DNA of 64,000 nt, from NCBI RefSeq assembly GCF_025200715.1, contig NZ_CP104143.1:3079501-3143500 (forward strand). The letters are read 5' to 3'. Origin of the DNA: Rhizobium sullae. GTDB taxonomy: Bacteria; Pseudomonadota; Alphaproteobacteria; Rhizobiales; Rhizobiaceae. Positions 1 to 8,515 of the stretch are shown here, piece after piece. Under the pieces are notes generated by a model. It saw only the letters and a program-made list of their open reading frames with translations. It searched no databases and was not told the origin of the DNA. Positions within the stretch are counted from its first letter, which is position 1. Every line of letters starts with the position of its first letter. The position numbers and the translations under genes are program-made.

Positions 1-2099
1 TCTATCAGCGCGCCTTTACCTATCAGAAGATCTTGCGCTGGCTCCCGGAATTCGAAGGTCGCGAAGTGTCGATCGCCTTTGATGGCGCCATGGCCGATAG
101 CGTCGTTTACCTGAACGGCGAAGAGATCATCGCCCACAAGGACGGCTACACGCCCTTCGAGGCCCGCCTCACAGGCAAGCTTCTCAAGGGCGACAACCTG
201 ATCACCGTAAAGGTCGACGGCAGCGAGAACCCCGCAATTCCACCCTTCGGCGGCCGTATTGATTATCTGACCTATGCCGGTATCTATCGCGACGTCTGGA
301 TTAAAGTCACCGGCGCCGTCTCGATCCGCAATCTCAAGATTGAAACGACAGATGTCCTTTCCGACGTCAAATCCGTTCGTGTCCGCTGCGATCTCGCCAA
401 CCCGCAAAATGTTGCCTTTCTCGGCACGGTTACTGCCTCACTGAAGGATACATCAGGCACCGTCATCGCAACCGCGAGCGGCGATACGACGGGCGAAGAC
501 GTGACGCTTTCCTTCGAAAACCTGACGGACATTTCGCTCTGGGACATTTCCAGCCCGACGCTCTATGAGATCGCCGTCGACCTGAAAACTAGCCACGGCT
601 CCGACCGCCTGTCGTCGCATTTCGGTTTCCGCACCGCCGAGTTCACAGCGAGCGGCTTCCTGCTTAACGGCAAGCCGCTGAAGCTGCGTGGCCTGAACCG
701 CCACCAGGCATTTCCTTATGTCGGCTACGCGGCTGGCCGCTCGGCGCAGGAGCGCGATGCCGATATCATGAAATCTGTGCTGAAGTGCAATATCGTCCGC
801 ACTTCGCACTATCCGCAGTCGAAATGGTTCCTGGACCAGTGCGACCGCATCGGCCTTCTGGTCTTCGAGGAAATTCCCGGCTGGCAGCATATTGGTGATG
901 CGGAGTGGCAGCAGGAATCGATCCGCAACGTCCGCCGCATGATCGAGCGCGACTGGAACCACCCGTCGATCGTCATTTGGGGCGTGCGCATCAACGAATC
1001 GCAGGATAGTCACGACTTCTACGTCGAGACCAACCGGCTCGCCCGCGATCTCGACGCGACCCGCCAGACCGGCGGCGTGCGCTACATCACGGAAAGCGAA
1101 CTGCTCGAAGACGTCTATACGATGAACGACTTCATCCTCGGCAATGAGGAACTCCCAGGCGCCAACCGCCCGCGCACGCCACTTCGCAGCCAGCAGGAGA
1201 ACACCGGTCTCGATCGCAAGGTGCCGTACCTCATCACCGAGTTCAACGGCCATATGTATCCAACCAAGATCTACGATCAGGAAGCGCGCCAGGCAGAGCA
1301 TGTGCGCCGTCACCTTGAGGTGCTGAACGCCGCTTACGGCGATCCGGACATTTCAGGTGCGATCGGCTGGTGCATGTTCGACTACAACACCCACAAGGAC
1401 TTCGGCTCGGGCGACCGCATCTGCTATCACGGCGTACTCGACATGTTCCGCGAGCCGAAATTCGCCGCCTATGTGTATTCCAGCCAGTGCGATCCGTCCG
1501 ACGAGATTATCATGAAGCCGGTGACCTTCTGGGCTCGCGGGGAACGCAATATTGGCGGCGTCCTGCCGCTGATCATTCTTACGAACTGCGATGAAGTCGA
1601 GCTGACGTACGGCTCGATCACCAAGCGCATCGGCCCCGATCGTGAAAACTACCCGCATCTGCCTCACCCGCCTGTCGTGCTGGATCATCGGCTTTTCACG
1701 GCGGATGAGCTTGGCACATGGGGGATTGAATGGCTCGACGGGGATTTTACGGGTTATATCAATGGCCAGCCCGTTGCCAGGTTACGGCTTGCTGCCGATC
1801 CGCTGCCGACGACGCTCGAAGTGGCAGCCGACAGCGGATCGCTGAAAGCCCGCGAGCGCGACACGACGCGCGTCATCATCCGCGCGCTGGACCAATATGG
1901 CCAGCGCCTTCCCTTCCTGCATGACAGCGTGACACTGCGCGTCGATGGTCCGGCCAAGATCATCGGGCCCTCCACTGTTCCGCTGCGGGGCGGCACGGCT
2001 GGTTGCTGGCTGGAAGCAACCGGACTCACCGGCAACATCACGGTCGAGGCAGCTTCGTCCCGCTTTGCATCCGTCACCGTTCATATAACGGCCGTCTGA
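1..2099 (+). CDS. Glycoside hydrolase family 2 protein (beta-galactosidase/beta-glucuronidase type), 5' end outside window
   Basis: Hydrolyses a terminal beta-glycoside (galactoside, glucuronide or similar); the exact sugar cannot be read from sequence. The reading frame is open from base 3, so the gene starts upstream and 698 residues are visible. Order seen: sugar-binding jelly roll, immunoglobulin-like domain, then a TIM barrel. The barrel carries the GH2 acid/base motif (NHPSIVIWGVRINES, Asn-Glu pair) and a nucleophile motif (LITEFNGH, Glu). A further beta domain forms the C terminus. No signal peptide can be judged because the start is missing. It converges with an ABC sugar import operon whose substrate it may process in the cytoplasm; that link is inference. 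The family call is firm, the substrate is open. Confidence 0.88.
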   Translation, partial: YQRAFTYQKILRWLPEFEGREVSIAFDGAMADSVVYLNGEEIIAHKDGYTPFEARLTGKLLKGDNLITVKVDGSENPAIPPFGGRIDYLTYAGIYRDVWIKVTGAVSIRNLKIETTDVLSDVKSVRVRCDLANPQNVAFLGTVTASLKDTSGTVIATASGDTTGEDVTLSFENLTDISLWDISSPTLYEIAVDLKTSHGSDRLSSHFGFRTAEFTASGFLLNGKPLKLRGLNRHQAFPYVGYAAGRSAQERDADIMKSVLKCNIVRTSHYPQSKWFLDQCDRIGLLVFEEIPGWQHIGDAEWQQESIRNVRRMIERDWNHPSIVIWGVRINESQDSHDFYVETNRLARDLDATRQTGGVRYITESELLEDVYTMNDFILGNEELPGANRPRTPLRSQQENTGLDRKVPYLITEFNGHMYPTKIYDQEARQAEHVRRHLEVLNAAYGDPDISGAIGWCMFDYNTHKDFGSGDRICYHGVLDMFREPKFAAYVYSSQCDPSDEIIMKPVTFWARGERNIGGVLPLIILTNCDEVELTYGSITKRIGPDRENYPHLPHPPVVLDHRLFTADELGTWGIEWLDGDFTGYINGQPVARLRLAADPLPTTLEVAADSGSLKARERDTTRVIIRALDQYGQRLPFLHDSVTLRVDGPAKIIGPSTVPLRGGTAGCWLEATGLTGNITVEAASSRFASVTVHITAV

Positions 2100-2104
2100 C
2101 GGCG

Positions 2105-3220
2105 TCACGCGATCCGGAGTTGGCTCTCCGGATCGAAGAACACCGCCTTGTCGAGATTGAAGGCAAGGCGGGTGCTCTGGCCAGGCTGAATACCGGCATC
2201 GGCGCGCAGCCGCGCGATGACCGACTTGCCGCCAAGCTTGGTCACGGCGAAAGTGTCCGAACCGGCGGGCTCGACGACCTCGATCGCACAATCGCCTTCC
2301 GCCAGCGACTTTGCCTTGCGGTCGGCGCCGTCTGGATCGGTCAGCGCTTCCGGACGAATGCCGAAAATCACCTTCTTGCCGGCATAGGTGGCCAGACCGT
2401 TGTTGCCAGCCGGAACCGGCAGTTTCAGCGCCGCACCATTCGGCCGGTCGAGCGAGACCTGCAGGCCGCCAGCGCTGCTTTCCACCGTGGCGTTGAGAAG
2501 ATTCATCGCCGGGGATCCCATGAAATCGGCAACGAAGATATTGGCCGGCCTGTTGTAGATCTCAGCGGGCGTGCCGAATTGCTGCAGCACTCCATCTTTC
2601 AGGACGGCGATTTTCGTTGCCAGCGTCATCGCCTCGATCTGGTCATGCGTGACATAGACGATCGTCGTCTTCATACGCTGATGCAGCCGCTTGATCTCTG
2701 TGCGCATATCGACCCGCAGCTTCGCATCGAGGTTTGATAGCGGCTCGTCGAAGAGGAAGACCTGCGGATTGCGCACCAGCGCGCGGCCCATGGCGACGCG
2801 CTGGCGCTGGCCGCCGGAAAGCTGGCTTGGCTTGCGGTCGAGCAAATGACCGATCTGCAGCATGTCGGACACTTCCTTAATCGCCTTTTCGCGCTCCTCT
2901 CTCGGCACCTTGCGGATTTCCATGCCGAAGGCGATGTTTCCCGCGACCGTCATATTCGGATAAAGAGCATAGGACTGGAACACCATGGCGATGTCGCGCT
3001 TAGAGGGATGAAGACCGTTAATGCTGCGGCCATCGATGCGAATATCGCCCGAGGTGATCGACTCCAGTCCGGCAATAGTGTTGAGCAAAGTGGACTTGCC
3101 GCAGCCGGATGGACCGACCAGCACGAGGAAGCCGCCTTTTTCAAGCTCCAGATCGATCCCCTTAAGGATGTCGACGGCGCCGAAGCGCTTTTTTAGGCCG
3201 GATATTTCAAGGAAAGCCAT
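2105..3220 (-). CDS. Sugar ABC importer ATPase (MalK/UgpC/MsmX type)
   Basis: Nucleotide-binding subunit energising carbohydrate uptake, on the cytoplasmic face of the membrane. All motifs are intact: Walker A GPSGCGKS near residue 38, signature [15 protein letters not shown], Walker [11 protein letters not shown], and the H-loop in VTHDQIEA. A C-terminal TOBE-type domain follows, typical of CUT1 importers, and 371 residues is the usual length. It is the last gene of a leftward operon with two permeases and a binding protein. The gap to the upstream permease gene is only 3 bases, so translation is probably coupled. Confidence 0.93.
   Translation of the reverse strand: MAFLEISGLKKRFGAVDILKGIDLELEKGGFLVLVGPSGCGKSTLLNTIAGLESITSGDIRIDGRSINGLHPSKRDIAMVFQSYALYPNMTVAGNIAFGMEIRKVPREEREKAIKEVSDMLQIGHLLDRKPSQLSGGQRQRVAMGRALVRNPQVFLFDEPLSNLDAKLRVDMRTEIKRLHQRMKTTIVYVTHDQIEAMTLATKIAVLKDGVLQQFGTPAEIYNRPANIFVADFMGSPAMNLLNATVESSAGGLQVSLDRPNGAALKLPVPAGNNGLATYAGKKVIFGIRPEALTDPDGADRKAKSLAEGDCAIEVVEPAGSDTFAVTKLGGKSVIARLRADAGIQPGQSTRLAFNLDKAVFFDPESQLRIA
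2111..2134. terminator. Hairpin at the convergent gene ends, possible terminator
   Basis: Perfect 9-bp arms GATCCGGAG and CTCCGGATC around a 6-base loop. It lies 11 bases after the GH2 stop and inside the last codons of the opposing ATPase gene. There is no T-run, so termination is only suggested by its position between convergent genes. Confidence 0.35.
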
Positions 3221-3223
3221 GGA

Positions 3224-4171
3224 TTACCCTTTGACGGCGCCCGCCATCAGACCGCGCACAAAATAGCGGCCGGCGAGGACATAGACGATGAGCGTCGGCA
3301 CGGCGGCGATCATCGCAGCGGCCATGTTGACATTATATTCGACCACACCGGTCGAGGTATTCACGACATTGTTGAGCGCCACCGTCATCGGCATGGATTC
3401 ACCGGTGCCGGCATAGGCGGAAGCGAACAGGAAGTCGTTCCAGATATTGGTGAATTGGTAGATCACTGTGACGACGATGATCGGCAGCGAATTTGGCAGC
3501 ATGATGCGACGGAAAATCTGGAAGAAGCTGGCGCCGTCAACCTGTGCGGCCCTGACCAGTTCAGTCGGAAAGGCCTCGTAGAAATTGCGGAAGAACAGCG
3601 TCGTGAAGCCCAAGCCGTAAACAACATGCACGAAGACCAGATTGACAGTCGGATTGCCGAAGCCGAAGCTCATGCCCGTGGCGTTCTGAAGCGTGGCACC
3701 GAAGCGGCCGAGTGCACCGAGGATCGTCGCCATCGGCAGCAGTACCGACTGGAACGGAATGAAGCAGGCAAAAAGCATCAGGCCGAACACCAGCTTGTCG
3801 CCGGGAAAGCGCCATTTGGTCAGCACATAGCCGTTGAGCGCGCCCATGATGGTGGAGATCGCCACGGCAGGAACGACCATCTTGATCGAGTTCCAGAAAT
3901 AGCCCTTGATGCCGGCGCAGGTCAGGCCAACGCAGGTCTCGCCCCAGGCCTTCAACCAAGGATCGAAGGTCGGCGACTGAGGCAACGCCAGCATGTTGCC
4001 GTTCTGGATCTCGTCCATGGTCTTGAACGAGGTGACCAGCATCACGAAGAGGGGCATCAGATAAAGAATCGCGAAGATCAGCAGCAGGCCGTAGATGACG
4101 GTGCGAGTGACCCACCGGCGGCCATTGCCGCCTCGCGCTATGGCAGTTGCCGAAGAGGTAACGGTACTCAT
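3224..4171 (-). CDS. Carbohydrate ABC permease, MalG-type
   Basis: Inner-membrane subunit of a CUT1 sugar importer, 315 residues. A hydrophobic segment at about residues 25-45 is followed by several more membrane spans. The EAA loop that docks on the ATPase reads ELVRAAQVDGASFFQIFRRIMLP. Its ATG overlaps the stop of the upstream permease by four bases (ATGA), indicating one polycistronic, coupled transcript. The closest family by memory is the glucose/mannose-type gtsC group, but substrate is not determined by the sequence. Confidence 0.9.
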   Translation of the reverse strand: MSTVTSSATAIARGGNGRRWVTRTVIYGLLLIFAILYLMPLFVMLVTSFKTMDEIQNGNMLALPQSPTFDPWLKAWGETCVGLTCAGIKGYFWNSIKMVVPAVAISTIMGALNGYVLTKWRFPGDKLVFGLMLFACFIPFQSVLLPMATILGALGRFGATLQNATGMSFGFGNPTVNLVFVHVVYGLGFTTLFFRNFYEAFPTELVRAAQVDGASFFQIFRRIMLPNSLPIIVVTVIYQFTNIWNDFLFASAYAGTGESMPMTVALNNVVNTSTGVVEYNVNMAAAMIAAVPTLIVYVLAGRYFVRGLMAGAVKG

Positions 4172-5121
4172 CGCGCCTTTTCCCTCAGTTCGGAGTAGAG
4201 ATAGGGCACGATGATCGCCGAGATCGTCATCAGCATGATGATTGCGCTTGCCGAGCCGACGGCCATTTCGTTTCGTTTGAACGTGTATTCATACATGAAA
4301 TTGGAAGGCAGCCAGGCCGAGCCCCCGGGACCGCCGCTCGTCAGCGCGACGACCAGATCATAGGACTTGATCGCCATATGGGCGAGCACGATGAAGGCCG
4401 AAAGGAAGACCGGTCGCAGCATTGGGATAACGATGCGCCTGTAGAGTTGCCAGGTCGTTGCCCCGTCGATCTGGGCGGCTTTTATGATCTCACCGTCGAT
4501 ACCACGCAGACCCGCAAGAAACATCGCCATGACGAAACCGGAAGCCTGCCAGACGCCGGCGATCACCACGGTATATATGACGAAATCCTTGTTCTTGATC
4601 CAATCGAAATGGAAACTCGTCCAGCCCCATTGATGCAGTGTCTGCTCAAGGCCGAGTCCAGGATCAAGAAACCACTTCCAGGCAACGCCTGTGACAATGA
4701 AGGAAAGCGCCATCGGATAGAGGTAGATCGGCCGCAGCAATCCCTCGCCGCGGATCTTCTGGTCTAGCAGAATTGCCAGGAACAGGCCGAGCGCCAGACA
4801 GATTCCGACATAGAGAAGGCCGAAAATTCCCATATTGGTGATCGACGTATACCAGCTCGACGGCGGATCGGTCTCAAACGTCCAGCGCCATAGCCTTTGA
4901 TAGGCGCGCGGTCCTGTCAGCACATAGGACGGGAATGTTTTGGAATTGGTGAAGGACAGATAGGCGGTCCAGACGATGAACCCATAAACAAAGATCACAG
5001 TGACGGCGAAACTCGGCGCCAGCACGATCTTCGGTAGGACATCCTGCATGCGGGAGCGAATGGAATTGCCTATTCTGCGCTCCGACTTCACGTTGATCTC
5101 GGGGGTCGCGACAGTGTTCAT
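4168..5121 (-). CDS. Carbohydrate ABC permease, MalF-type
   Basis: Partner permease of the importer, 317 residues from the ATG at 5121. This start is chosen because GGGAGGGG lies just upstream; an open frame extends further but runs through the intercistronic hairpin and looks non-coding. The EAA loop reads GEIIKAAQIDGATTWQLYRR. Multiple membrane spans are visible, including a first one near residues 30-50. It is the second gene of the operon, separated from the binding-protein gene by 85 bases that hold a strong hairpin. Confidence 0.9.
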   Translation of the reverse strand: MNTVATPEINVKSERRIGNSIRSRMQDVLPKIVLAPSFAVTVIFVYGFIVWTAYLSFTNSKTFPSYVLTGPRAYQRLWRWTFETDPPSSWYTSITNMGIFGLLYVGICLALGLFLAILLDQKIRGEGLLRPIYLYPMALSFIVTGVAWKWFLDPGLGLEQTLHQWGWTSFHFDWIKNKDFVIYTVVIAGVWQASGFVMAMFLAGLRGIDGEIIKAAQIDGATTWQLYRRIVIPMLRPVFLSAFIVLAHMAIKSYDLVVALTSGGPGGSAWLPSNFMYEYTFKRNEMAVGSASAIIMLMTISAIIVPYLYSELREKAR

Positions 5122-5161
5122 AAAATCGTCCCCTCCCAGGGGCCGTATCTGTGACAAAAAC

Positions 5162-5187
5162 GCTTCCCCCGCATGCGCGGGGGAAGC
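5162..5187 (-). terminator. Intercistronic hairpin between binding protein and permease
   Basis: Perfect 11-bp arms GCTTCCCCCGC and GCGGGGGAAGC with an ATGC loop. It sits between the stop of the solute-binding gene (5207) and the permease start (5121). No T-run follows. The position fits an mRNA-stabilising or partial-termination element that raises binding-protein dosage over the permeases; that role is inference. Confidence 0.6.
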
Positions 5188-5206
5188 ATCCTTGACCGAC
5201 AGCAGC

Positions 5207-6463
5207 TTACTTGGCGTCGTCGATTGCCTTGACCAACTCTTCCACGGCCTGATCAGACGTCTTGATCTGTCCATGAACGAATTTGGACACGACGTCCTTG
5301 TAAGCATTGGCAACCGCTGGAGGAGCGCCATAACCCTGGGCCAGCGAGCCGAACAGCGTGCCGCCTTCGTTCGCAGCCTTGAGGTCGGCAATGCCCTTCT
5401 TGCCGCAAGCATCAAAGTCGGTATCGGGAACGTCGGTGCGCGCAGGCACTGAGCCCTTGACGACGTTGAAGGCCGACTGGAAGCTCTTGGAGAGCGTGGC
5501 TGTGGCAAGCGCGACCTGCGCGGCCTTGCGGTCATCCGGCACATCGAACATGCCGAACATGTCGGAGTTGTAGATCACGCTGCCGTCCGTGCCCGGGAAA
5601 CGGTAGCAAAGGAAATCCGTATCCGGCGTCTTCTTCGCCGCCACGAATTCGCCCTTGGCCCAATCGCCCATGACCTGAACAAGTGCATCGCCCTTGATTA
5701 CCATGGCAGTCGCCAGGTTCCAGTCACGGCCGGAGAAGTTCGGGTCGACATATTCCTTGATCTTGGCAAGGTTGTCGAAGGACTTCTTCATCGTGTCTGA
5801 TTTCAGCGACTCCTCATCGAGGTCGTTGAAGGCCTTCTTGTAGAATTCCGGCCCTCCCGTGGAGAGCACGATCGAATCGAACATCGTCGCTTCCTGCCAG
5901 TTCTGGCCACCAAGCGCGAGCGGAATGACGCCAGCAGCCTTGGCCTTTTCGAGCAGCGCGAGCAGGTCGTCGAAGGTCTTCGGCTCAGTCCCACCGATCT
6001 TTTCCATGACGGCTTTGTTGATCCAAAGCCAGTTGACCGAGTGCACGTTGACCGGAGCAGCAACCCATTTACCGTCATAGACGGAGAACTTCTGAAGAGC
6101 CGCGGGAACGGACTTGTCCCACCCTTCCGCCTTCGCGGTCTCGGTTAGATCGCCCATGACACCTGCCTGCGCGTAGTCGAGCACTGTATAGCCGAGCATC
6201 TGCGAGGCGGTCGGATAGGTGCCCGCTGCAACCATGGCCTTGAGAGCAGTCATGGCAGCATCGCCGCCACCACCAGCCACCGGCACGTCCTTCCAGGCAA
6301 AACCTTCCTTGGAGAGGTCCTCCTTCAACACGTTGAGCGCCGCAGCCTCACCGCCGGACGTCCACCAGTGCAGCATCTGGACCTCCTTCACGTCGGCCGC
6401 GTAGGCTGCCGTGCCTGCCATCATCACGGCAGCAACGGCTGCCGTGCCCAAAAACTTGCGCAT
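5207..6463 (-). CDS. Sugar ABC importer periplasmic binding protein (GtsA-like)
   Basis: Periplasmic extracytoplasmic solute-binding protein, family 1, 418 residues. The ATG at 6463 is preceded by GGGAGG and opens a clear Sec signal peptide (MRKFLGTAAVAAVMMAGTAAYA). The mature start KEVQMLHWWTSGGEAAAL is typical of glucose/mannose-type binders, and tryptophan-rich pocket segments such as SVNWLWINK follow. It is the first gene of the leftward importer operon. The GtsA resemblance is recalled from family knowledge and not searched, so substrate (monosaccharide or a GH2-derived glycoside) is an inference. Confidence 0.9.
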   Translation of the reverse strand: MRKFLGTAAVAAVMMAGTAAYAADVKEVQMLHWWTSGGEAAALNVLKEDLSKEGFAWKDVPVAGGGGDAAMTALKAMVAAGTYPTASQMLGYTVLDYAQAGVMGDLTETAKAEGWDKSVPAALQKFSVYDGKWVAAPVNVHSVNWLWINKAVMEKIGGTEPKTFDDLLALLEKAKAAGVIPLALGGQNWQEATMFDSIVLSTGGPEFYKKAFNDLDEESLKSDTMKKSFDNLAKIKEYVDPNFSGRDWNLATAMVIKGDALVQVMGDWAKGEFVAAKKTPDTDFLCYRFPGTDGSVIYNSDMFGMFDVPDDRKAAQVALATATLSKSFQSAFNVVKGSVPARTDVPDTDFDACGKKGIADLKAANEGGTLFGSLAQGYGAPPAVANAYKDVVSKFVHGQIKTSDQAVEELVKAIDDAK

Positions 6464-6573
6464 GATATTCCTCCCGTTCGCAAGTAAAGCGGCGAGACCC
6501 TCCTCGTCCGCCGATGTCTCCCGCAATCGAAGCGACAGACATGCCCCGCAACTCTCCCAGTCACGGTTGACAA

Positions 6574-6603
6574 TTTAAAGCGTTATAAAGCGGACGGCGT
6601 CAA
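6574..6603 (-). promoter_or_regulatory. Candidate promoter of the first sugar importer operon
   Basis: On the minus strand TTGACG is followed after 18 bases by TTTAAA, about 110 bases upstream of the binding-protein start. Two direct TAAAGCG repeats on the plus strand (6576-6582 and 6586-6592) lie one helical turn apart across the -10 area and could be an operator. No regulator gene for this operon is in the window. Confidence 0.35.
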
Positions 6604-6665
6604 GTCTTTCTCGAGTCGTGAGAAAAATCGGGCTTTGTTGTATAAATTATTGAAAATAATTAACT

Positions 6666-7514
6666 TCAGCGGCCGCTTCCGGCCACTGCTTGAAACGACA
6701 TTTCCCTTCGCTTGATGGCTGCACCCGGTAAGATGGTCGCCAGAAGCGGCAAGTGATCCGAGGCCCGGCGCACGAGCGGTGTCGCGGTAACTGTCGCAGA
6801 TGTCACGCCAAGCCCGTCCGATACGAAAATATGGTCGATCCGCAGGATTGGTAGCCGGGAGGGATAGGTCGGGCGCGGACGCCGCGCAGCCAGCAGCTGC
6901 GTATCGCGGAAATGTCGAGCCAGCATTTTGTAGGCTGGTGATGACGGGACGGCATTGAGATCGCCGCAGATGATCGCAGGAGCCGCCTGGAATTTCTGAC
7001 TTCCAATCCACTCCTTGCCGAGCAGCGTCGTCACTTGCCGCACCCGATCGATGCCACGGACGCCGAGATGCGTATTGAGCAGGTTCAGATGAATTCCGCC
7101 TATTTGGATCTGCACCCATATCGCCCCCCGCATCTCGCCTACCGAGGGCAGCGGCCCGGCTTTCATCAACCGGGTCGGCATCGCAGTGAGAATGGCATCG
7201 CCATATTGCTCCTCCTCGACATGCAGCGCCGGATGGAAATGCGATTCCATCTTCAAAAGCGAGGCGATCATGTGAGCCTGGTCGATGCTGCCTGTGCGTT
7301 TGCGGCCGACATCCAGTTCCTGCAGCGCAATTATATCCGCGCCGGTTTCCGCGATCACATCGGCGATGCGCGCCGGCTCGATCCGCCGGTCGGTGCCGAC
7401 GCAGCTATGCACGTTGTAGGTCAGGATTTTCAATTCCTTGCCAGTTGATCCCGGCAGAACAGAGGAGAATGTGCTCATCCCGGGGGAACTTGCTTTCAGC
7501 CTGTTTCGTTCCAT
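6666..7514 (-). CDS. Endonuclease/exonuclease/phosphatase family protein (YbhP-like)
   Basis: EEP-superfamily phosphodiesterase of unknown substrate. Motifs run in family order: ILTYNVHSCVG near the N terminus, ALQELD (metal-binding Glu), CGDLNAVPSS, RIDHIFVSDGL and SDHLPL (catalytic Asp-His). The ATG at 7514 has GGAG close upstream and gives 282 residues. An ATG at 7541 would abut the divergent gene, and one at 7478 is also possible. Its neighbours encode YbhN-like and phospholipase D-like proteins, the trio found as ybhP/ybhN/clsB in E. coli, which points to a phospholipid or envelope role. Confidence 0.83.
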   Translation of the reverse strand: MERNRLKASSPGMSTFSSVLPGSTGKELKILTYNVHSCVGTDRRIEPARIADVIAETGADIIALQELDVGRKRTGSIDQAHMIASLLKMESHFHPALHVEEEQYGDAILTAMPTRLMKAGPLPSVGEMRGAIWVQIQIGGIHLNLLNTHLGVRGIDRVRQVTTLLGKEWIGSQKFQAAPAIICGDLNAVPSSPAYKMLARHFRDTQLLAARRPRPTYPSRLPILRIDHIFVSDGLGVTSATVTATPLVRRASDHLPLLATILPGAAIKRREMSFQAVAGSGR

Positions 7515-7543
7515 CTCCGGAACTCCAACGAAACGGCGCATTC

Positions 7544-8515
7544 ATGTCCATCAAGCGCGTGCTTATCAATGCAGCTCTCGTTCTCTGCCTGATGCTTGCG
7601 GCTTATCTTCTCTATAGGGTCTTCAGCCGTTACACGTTGAGCGATGTCATGGAATCGATCTGCGCAATACCGGGGACCCGTATTCTCGGTAGCCTCGGCT
7701 TCGCGGCCGCTTCCTATCTCTGCCTGACCGGCTTCGACTGGATGGCGCTCCGCTATGCAGGCAAACCGCTGAGCTATCGGAAGGCTGCCCTTACCTCTTT
7801 CACAAGCCTCTCGATCGGCCATAATCTTGGCTTTGCGGCGCTGAGCAGCGGCGCTGTGCGCTACCGTTTCTATTCGCGCTGGGGCTTGAATGCCGAGGAG
7901 GTTGCGAAGGTCATCCTGTTTTGCGGCGCGACCGTCGGCATCGGTCTTTCAACCCTTGCGGGCATCGTCCTGCTCATCAATCCTGAGGATGCCGCAAATC
8001 TCCTGAAACTCAGCCCGGCCGGTCTGTTCGCCCTCGGCTGCGTCTGTCTCAGCCTCCCCGCGGTCTATATCGTTCTGTCCGTCGTCATCCGCACGCCGTT
8101 GCATCTCTGGAAATGGGCCTTCGAAATGCCGCGCCCGAAGCTCGCCTTGGGCCAGGTCGTCATCGGCACACTGAACTTCATCTTCGTGGCAGCCTGCCTG
8201 CATCAGATGCTGGCCGCCCAAGGCGAGACGAGCTACGTGCAGACGGCCACGGCGTACGTGCTTGCCAATATCGCGGTCCTCATCGCCCACGTTCCTGGCG
8301 GTTTGGGCGTCATTGAGGCGACAGTCAGCTATGTCCTGCCCGGAGCTGCTTCGATAGGCGCATTGGTGGCATTCAGGGCGATTTACTTTCTATTTCCGCT
8401 GCTGATCGGCCTGCCGGCCTTCGCAATCAGCGAGGCCGTCATCCCGAAACGAAAGCAGGTTTCGTCAGAAGATCGCTCTCAACAGTCGACTCACGCGCAG
8501 ACGCAGCTTCTGTAG
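7544..8515 (+). CDS. UPF0104/YbhN-like integral membrane protein (lysylphosphatidylglycerol synthase transmembrane family)
   Basis: Polytopic inner-membrane protein of 323 residues with about seven to eight hydrophobic spans. It has the family segment GHNLGFAALSSGAVRYRFYS in the first half and the HVPGGLGVIEA motif near residue 245. The soluble aminoacyl-transferase domain of MprF is absent, so this is the flippase-like half only. The ATG at 7544 has no clear ribosome site; an in-frame ATG at 7469 preceded by GAGGAG would overlap the divergent gene and add 25 residues. The 3' end overlaps the opposing phospholipase gene by 51 bases. Its function, perhaps lipid translocation, is inferred from family and context. 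Confidence 0.82.
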   Translation: MSIKRVLINAALVLCLMLAAYLLYRVFSRYTLSDVMESICAIPGTRILGSLGFAAASYLCLTGFDWMALRYAGKPLSYRKAALTSFTSLSIGHNLGFAALSSGAVRYRFYSRWGLNAEEVAKVILFCGATVGIGLSTLAGIVLLINPEDAANLLKLSPAGLFALGCVCLSLPAVYIVLSVVIRTPLHLWKWAFEMPRPKLALGQVVIGTLNFIFVAACLHQMLAAQGETSYVQTATAYVLANIAVLIAHVPGGLGVIEATVSYVLPGAASIGALVAFRAIYFLFPLLIGLPAFAISEAVIPKRKQVSSEDRSQQSTHAQTQLL